Positions 6,106 to 8,630 of a stretch of 8,630 nt of DNA are shown in pieces. The notes below the pieces were generated by a model. That model searched no databases and was not told the DNA's origin. It saw only the letters and a program-made list of their open reading frames with translations. Position numbers and translations under genes: made by a program. The DNA lies in assembly GCA_025355705.1 (NCBI GenBank), contig JANXZD010000213.1, positions 1 through 8,630 of the forward strand. Direction: 5' to 3'. Numbering within the stretch: position 1 is the first letter of the stretch; each line of letters begins with the position of its first letter. The stretch comes from Bacteroidota bacterium (lineage in GTDB: Bacteria; Bacteroidota; Ignavibacteria; UBA10030; UBA8401).

Positions 6106-6194
6106 CATTGCGAGGAGCACAGCGACGAAGCAATCTTTTTTTTCATGCGTATCAAGATTGCTTCGCTCATAAAAAACATTCGCTCGCACTGACA
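6103..6194. repeat. 92-bp imperfect palindromic element (dispersed-repeat / MITE-like)
   Basis: The outer ends TGTCATTGCGAG (6103-6114) and CTCGCACTGACA (6183-6194) are inverted repeats with one mismatch. The inner arms GAAGCAATCTT (6127-6137) and AAGATTGCTTC (6154-6164) are exact. The sequence class (GTCATTGCGAG...GACGAAGCAATCT) is a familiar dispersed palindrome in several bacterial phyla, from memory. The right half contains a repeat of TTCGCTC (6162-6168 and again at 6180-6186) around an A-rich stretch, so this copy looks enlarged. No transposase is encoded. Confidence 0.65.
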
Positions 6195-6225
6195 CTGATA
6201 TTTTTTATTAAAGGGATCGACCCAC

Positions 6226-6253
6226 TCATCCTTCATCCCTCATATTTCATCCT
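6226..6253. repeat. Four TCATCCT heptad repeats before the DUF1460 gene
   Basis: TCATCCT (6226), TCATCCC (6233), TCATATT (6240) and TCATCCT (6247) follow each other without gaps. The tract ends just before the Shine-Dalgarno of the next gene, so changes in copy number would alter the length of its leader. Confidence 0.65.
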
Positions 6254-6254
6254 T

Positions 6255-6264
6255 AAAAAAGGAG
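6255..6264 (+). promoter_or_regulatory. Strong ribosome binding site of the DUF1460 gene
   Basis: AAAAAAGGAG ends six bases before the ATG at 6271 and fixes that start. It stands out because most genes to the left (yicC, gmk, coaBC, uracil glycosylase, dnaB) have no comparable site. Confidence 0.8.
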
Positions 6265-6270
6265 CTTTTC

Positions 6271-7161
6271 ATGAAACGCAGATCATTCATCGCAGCATCA
6301 ACACTCGCAGCAGCCGCCTCCACCCTTCCGTCAAAATTATTTGGTGCGCTTATGCAGGAGCAATCCTATTCCGACGAACAGATCTGCAAACTGAAATTTG
6401 ATTTCGCCGTGTCGCAATCGTTGGCATCAAAACCGATCAACGACGTGATGGTGGAGATCGGAAAGACATTCCTCGGCGTTGATTATCTTGCCCACTCGCT
6501 GGAAGATGACGGACCGGAAAAACTGGTGGTAAACCTGCGCGCGCTCGACTGCGTGACATTCTACGAGAACTGCGTCACTCTTGCGCGATGCGTAAAGCTG
6601 AAGAAGACAACGTTCGAGGATTATATGGCGCAATTGCAGTTCCTCCGCTACCGCGAGGGAAAGATCGACGGCTACACCAGCCGACTGCATTACACCACCG
6701 ATTACTGGTTCAACGGCGAGAAAAAAGGGATCTTAAAAGTGGTGACGAAAGATATTTTCGGCGAGAAGAATGTTGTTGAGATACAACGCCCGATCAATTT
6801 TATGACGACACACCGCGACAGTTACAAGCATCTTAAAACGAATGATGAGAACCTGAAGATCATTAAAGAACAGGAAGATGCGATCAACGCACGGACAGAT
6901 TATTTTATGCCGAAGGGTAACCTGCACATGTTCGCCGACAAGGTGAACAACGGCGACCTGATCGGTATTACCACGAACATTGCGGGAATGGATATTGCTC
7001 ACACCGGCGTTGCAATTAAGGTTGACGGCAAACTCCACTTCATGCACGCTCCGATCACCGGCTCCAAAGTGCAGATCACCGAGAAACCGTTACACGATTA
7101 TCTTGCAAAGAACAGCAGGCAGACCGGGATTATTGTGGCGAGAGTGAATGAGGTTGCGTAA
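6271..7161 (+). CDS. DUF1460 domain protein, N-acetylmuramoyl-L-alanine amidase-like (NlpC/P60 superfamily), with Tat-type signal
   Basis: A 296-residue protein. MKRRSFIAAS followed by an alanine-rich stretch to about residue 26 looks like a twin-arginine signal peptide, so export of a folded protein is likely. The mature part shows DUF1460 features: IGKTFLGVDYLAHSLEDDGP (63-82), VVNLRALDCVTFYENC (86-101) with C94 as the probable nucleophile, a YTSRLHYTTDYW segment (135-146), and GMDIAHTGVAIK (239-250) with H244 as the probable catalytic histidine, followed by HFMHAP (256-261). The family is described as amidase-like cysteine hydrolases of cell-wall peptides; the exact bond cut is not known here. 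It is preceded by repeats and its own Shine-Dalgarno, so it is probably transcribed separately from dnaB. Base composition and GATC content match the genes to the left, so it belongs to the resident chromosome. Confidence 0.88.
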   Translation: MKRRSFIAASTLAAAASTLPSKLFGALMQEQSYSDEQICKLKFDFAVSQSLASKPINDVMVEIGKTFLGVDYLAHSLEDDGPEKLVVNLRALDCVTFYENCVTLARCVKLKKTTFEDYMAQLQFLRYREGKIDGYTSRLHYTTDYWFNGEKKGILKVVTKDIFGEKNVVEIQRPINFMTTHRDSYKHLKTNDENLKIIKEQEDAINARTDYFMPKGNLHMFADKVNNGDLIGITTNIAGMDIAHTGVAIKVDGKLHFMHAPITGSKVQITEKPLHDYLAKNSRQTGIIVARVNEVA

Positions 7162-7284
7162 CCAACCACTTTTACTTTGAGGTAAGAAAAAACTTACGAC
7201 ATCACATTTCACCAAATACATCGCTTCGTAATTAGTAAAAATAGTAGTAGAATTTTGAGGATAATAAATAGTTATAAATTTAAT

Positions 7285-7290
7285 GGAGAG
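7285..7290 (+). promoter_or_regulatory. Ribosome binding site of the AIPR gene
   Basis: GGAGAG lies five bases before the ATG at 7296 and supports that start. The ATG at 7283 is out of frame with the long reading frame. Confidence 0.65.
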
Positions 7291-7295
7291 CTATT

Positions 7296-8630
7296 ATGTT
7301 AGAAGAAAGATTAAATAATATTTTTAAAATCTTTGAGGGACTTCCTAACGACAAAAAAATTGTTCGCAAGAATACTAAAAAAGATGCCTTTCCAATTTTA
7401 GTTTTAGAGCTTTTATTTAAACATTTTCACAACAAGCCTACTTTTACCAAAGATCACTTAATATTTATTTCAGAAAGAGTTGTAGCTCCACCTGATAATG
7501 GAATCGATATTTTTTATGAGCAAATTGATGGGGATGAGCATTATTATCATATAGTTCAAGTCAAAGAACAATCCCTTGCTAATAAGGATATTACAGATTG
7601 TTTTTCCATAATGAAGAGAACTATTAAATCTTATATAAAAAATAGAAAAACGGTTAGTGACAATTTGGTTAATGTAATTTCTCAAACTGAATTCGATGAA
7701 TCATATCTTAAAAATATAAAATATTATGTCGTTCATAAAGGAGAATTAAATTATATAAAAGACCAAGAGGAAAATGAAACTATAATTACTTGGAGTGGTC
7801 TAGAAATATTACAAAATAGTCTTGCAAATGAATCTGTACCTCTTGAAGAATTTTCAGCTGATCAATTTAATAATTTCACTCTTTATGAAAATTCATCTGA
7901 ACAACCAAGAGCTATAATTTGTAATTTAAGTGGATATGAGCTTGCAAAGTTTACTCTTAAATACATCAGCACTGAGTTGGGTAGAAATATTTTATTCGGG
8001 AATAACCTAAGAGAAGCTCTTGATAATTCAAAAACAAAAGAGGCAATGCATAAAACAATAAATGACCAACCCGAAAGGTTTTGGTATTACAATAATGGGA
8101 TAACAATAATAGCTGAGAAATTAGATTTTCCAGGAACAAACAAGCAAAGTCCATCAAAAGATAAAGAAGTTGAAAAAATTCAACTTACAAACTTTTCAAT
8201 CATAAATGGTGCTCAAACTGCAAGTGCTTTGGGTGCATATTATAAAGAGGCCGACATTGATGGTAACAAGAAGAATATGGAAAGATTGAAAAATGTTTTT
8301 GTCTTAACAAGAGTTGTAGAGACAAAGAAAGACACTGTTTTAAGAGATTCTATTGCAATATACAATAATACCCAAAACCCAATTTCAAATAGAGATATGG
8401 CTTCTTTTAGAAGTGAACAAAAAAAATTAAATCAATGGCTTGAAGGAAATGCCAAGCCAAACATTTGGGTAGAAATCAAACGAGGAACGAAGCCAATTCC
8501 ATCTATAAATTTTGAATATCATCAAAAGACAACAAATGAATTGCTAGCTCAGCTTGCATTTTCTGGATTCCTAACAAAACCATTTGTTGCCAAAGATAAA
8601 AAAAACTTACTCTTCAAAGATATTAACTCC
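7296..8630 (+). CDS. AIPR (abortive infection phage resistance) family protein with PD-(D/E)XK-like N-terminus, partial
   Basis: The reading frame is open from the ATG at 7296 to the right edge (445 codons without a stop), so the C-terminus is missing. Conserved AIPR segments are FWYYNNGITI (262-271), NFSIINGAQTASAL (299-312), LTRVVE (337-342) and IAIYNNTQNPISNRDMASF (353-371). The N-terminal domain has a conserved-looking helix with E38, then NGID (68-71) and IVQVK (86-90); D71...Q88-x-K90 fits the GxD...QxK pattern of Mrr-like PD-(D/E)XK nucleases, an inference from pattern only. AIPR proteins are linked to abortive infection in Lactococcus and to defence clusters, but the mechanism is poorly known. 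The gene is AT-rich (about 30% GC) and nearly free of GATC (two sites), unlike all genes to the left, which points to horizontal transfer. Partner genes, if any, lie to the right. Confidence 0.88.
   Translation, partial: MLEERLNNIFKIFEGLPNDKKIVRKNTKKDAFPILVLELLFKHFHNKPTFTKDHLIFISERVVAPPDNGIDIFYEQIDGDEHYYHIVQVKEQSLANKDITDCFSIMKRTIKSYIKNRKTVSDNLVNVISQTEFDESYLKNIKYYVVHKGELNYIKDQEENETIITWSGLEILQNSLANESVPLEEFSADQFNNFTLYENSSEQPRAIICNLSGYELAKFTLKYISTELGRNILFGNNLREALDNSKTKEAMHKTINDQPERFWYYNNGITIIAEKLDFPGTNKQSPSKDKEVEKIQLTNFSIINGAQTASALGAYYKEADIDGNKKNMERLKNVFVLTRVVETKKDTVLRDSIAIYNNTQNPISNRDMASFRSEQKKLNQWLEGNAKPNIWVEIKRGTKPIPSINFEYHQKTTNELLAQLAFSGFLTKPFVAKDKKNLLFKDINS

Noticed and set aside
6103..6194. 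Insertion sequence remnant or CRISPR repeat
   Set aside because: No transposase fragment is encoded and there is no repeat-spacer array; the palindrome fits a non-coding dispersed element better.
7182..7197. Terminator after the DUF1460 gene (GTAAG / CTTAC hairpin)
   Set aside because: The stem is only five AT-rich pairs with no T-run after it.

Overview
This window reads as a bacterial chromosome segment from the FCB group, most likely the Bacteroidota / Chlorobiota / Ignavibacteria side. The call rests on the omega subunit, which is of the Bacteroidota-like RpoZ type, on a CoaBC with ASGL in place of the usual ACG and PTMD in place of PAMN, on the gene order yicC-gmk-rpoZ-coaBC, and on many starts without a Shine-Dalgarno sequence. 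The phylum is an inference; no rRNA or other decisive marker is present.

Layout. Positions 1-285 (minus strand) hold the N-terminus of a metallo-beta-lactamase-fold, beta-CASP-like RNA hydrolase that runs off the left edge. Positions 286-651 are a divergent intergenic region with a good minus-strand promoter, a helically phased cluster of DnaA-box-like sequences and a terminator-like hairpin just before yicC. Positions 652-2434 hold a compact plus-strand operon, yicC-gmk-rpoZ (endoribonuclease, guanylate kinase, RNA polymerase omega), closed by a strong intrinsic terminator. Then follow coaBC (coenzyme A synthesis), a family 4 [4Fe-4S] uracil-DNA glycosylase, dnaB (replicative helicase) and a Tat-signal DUF1460 cell-wall amidase-like protein. 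The spacers between these genes carry repeats: a two-hairpin element (3736-3794), three heptanucleotide-phased tandem tracts, and a 92-bp imperfect palindrome (6103-6194).

From about 7200 to the right edge the character changes. The DNA becomes AT-rich (about 30% GC by sampling, against the high 40s before), GATC words become rare, and one long gene open at the right edge encodes an AIPR (abortive infection phage resistance) family protein. Its N-terminal third has a GID...QVK pattern expected of a PD-(D/E)XK / Mrr-like nuclease. This is probably the edge of a horizontally acquired defence locus next to a housekeeping block, and it is the best candidate in the window for a little-described system. 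Its C-terminus and partner genes lie outside the window.

The housekeeping genes form a nucleic-acid metabolism neighbourhood: RNA turnover (yicC, MBL hydrolase), GMP phosphorylation (gmk), transcription (rpoZ), DNA repair (uracil glycosylase) and replication (dnaB), with CoA synthesis between them. There is no sign of tRNA, rRNA, CRISPR or a transposase.
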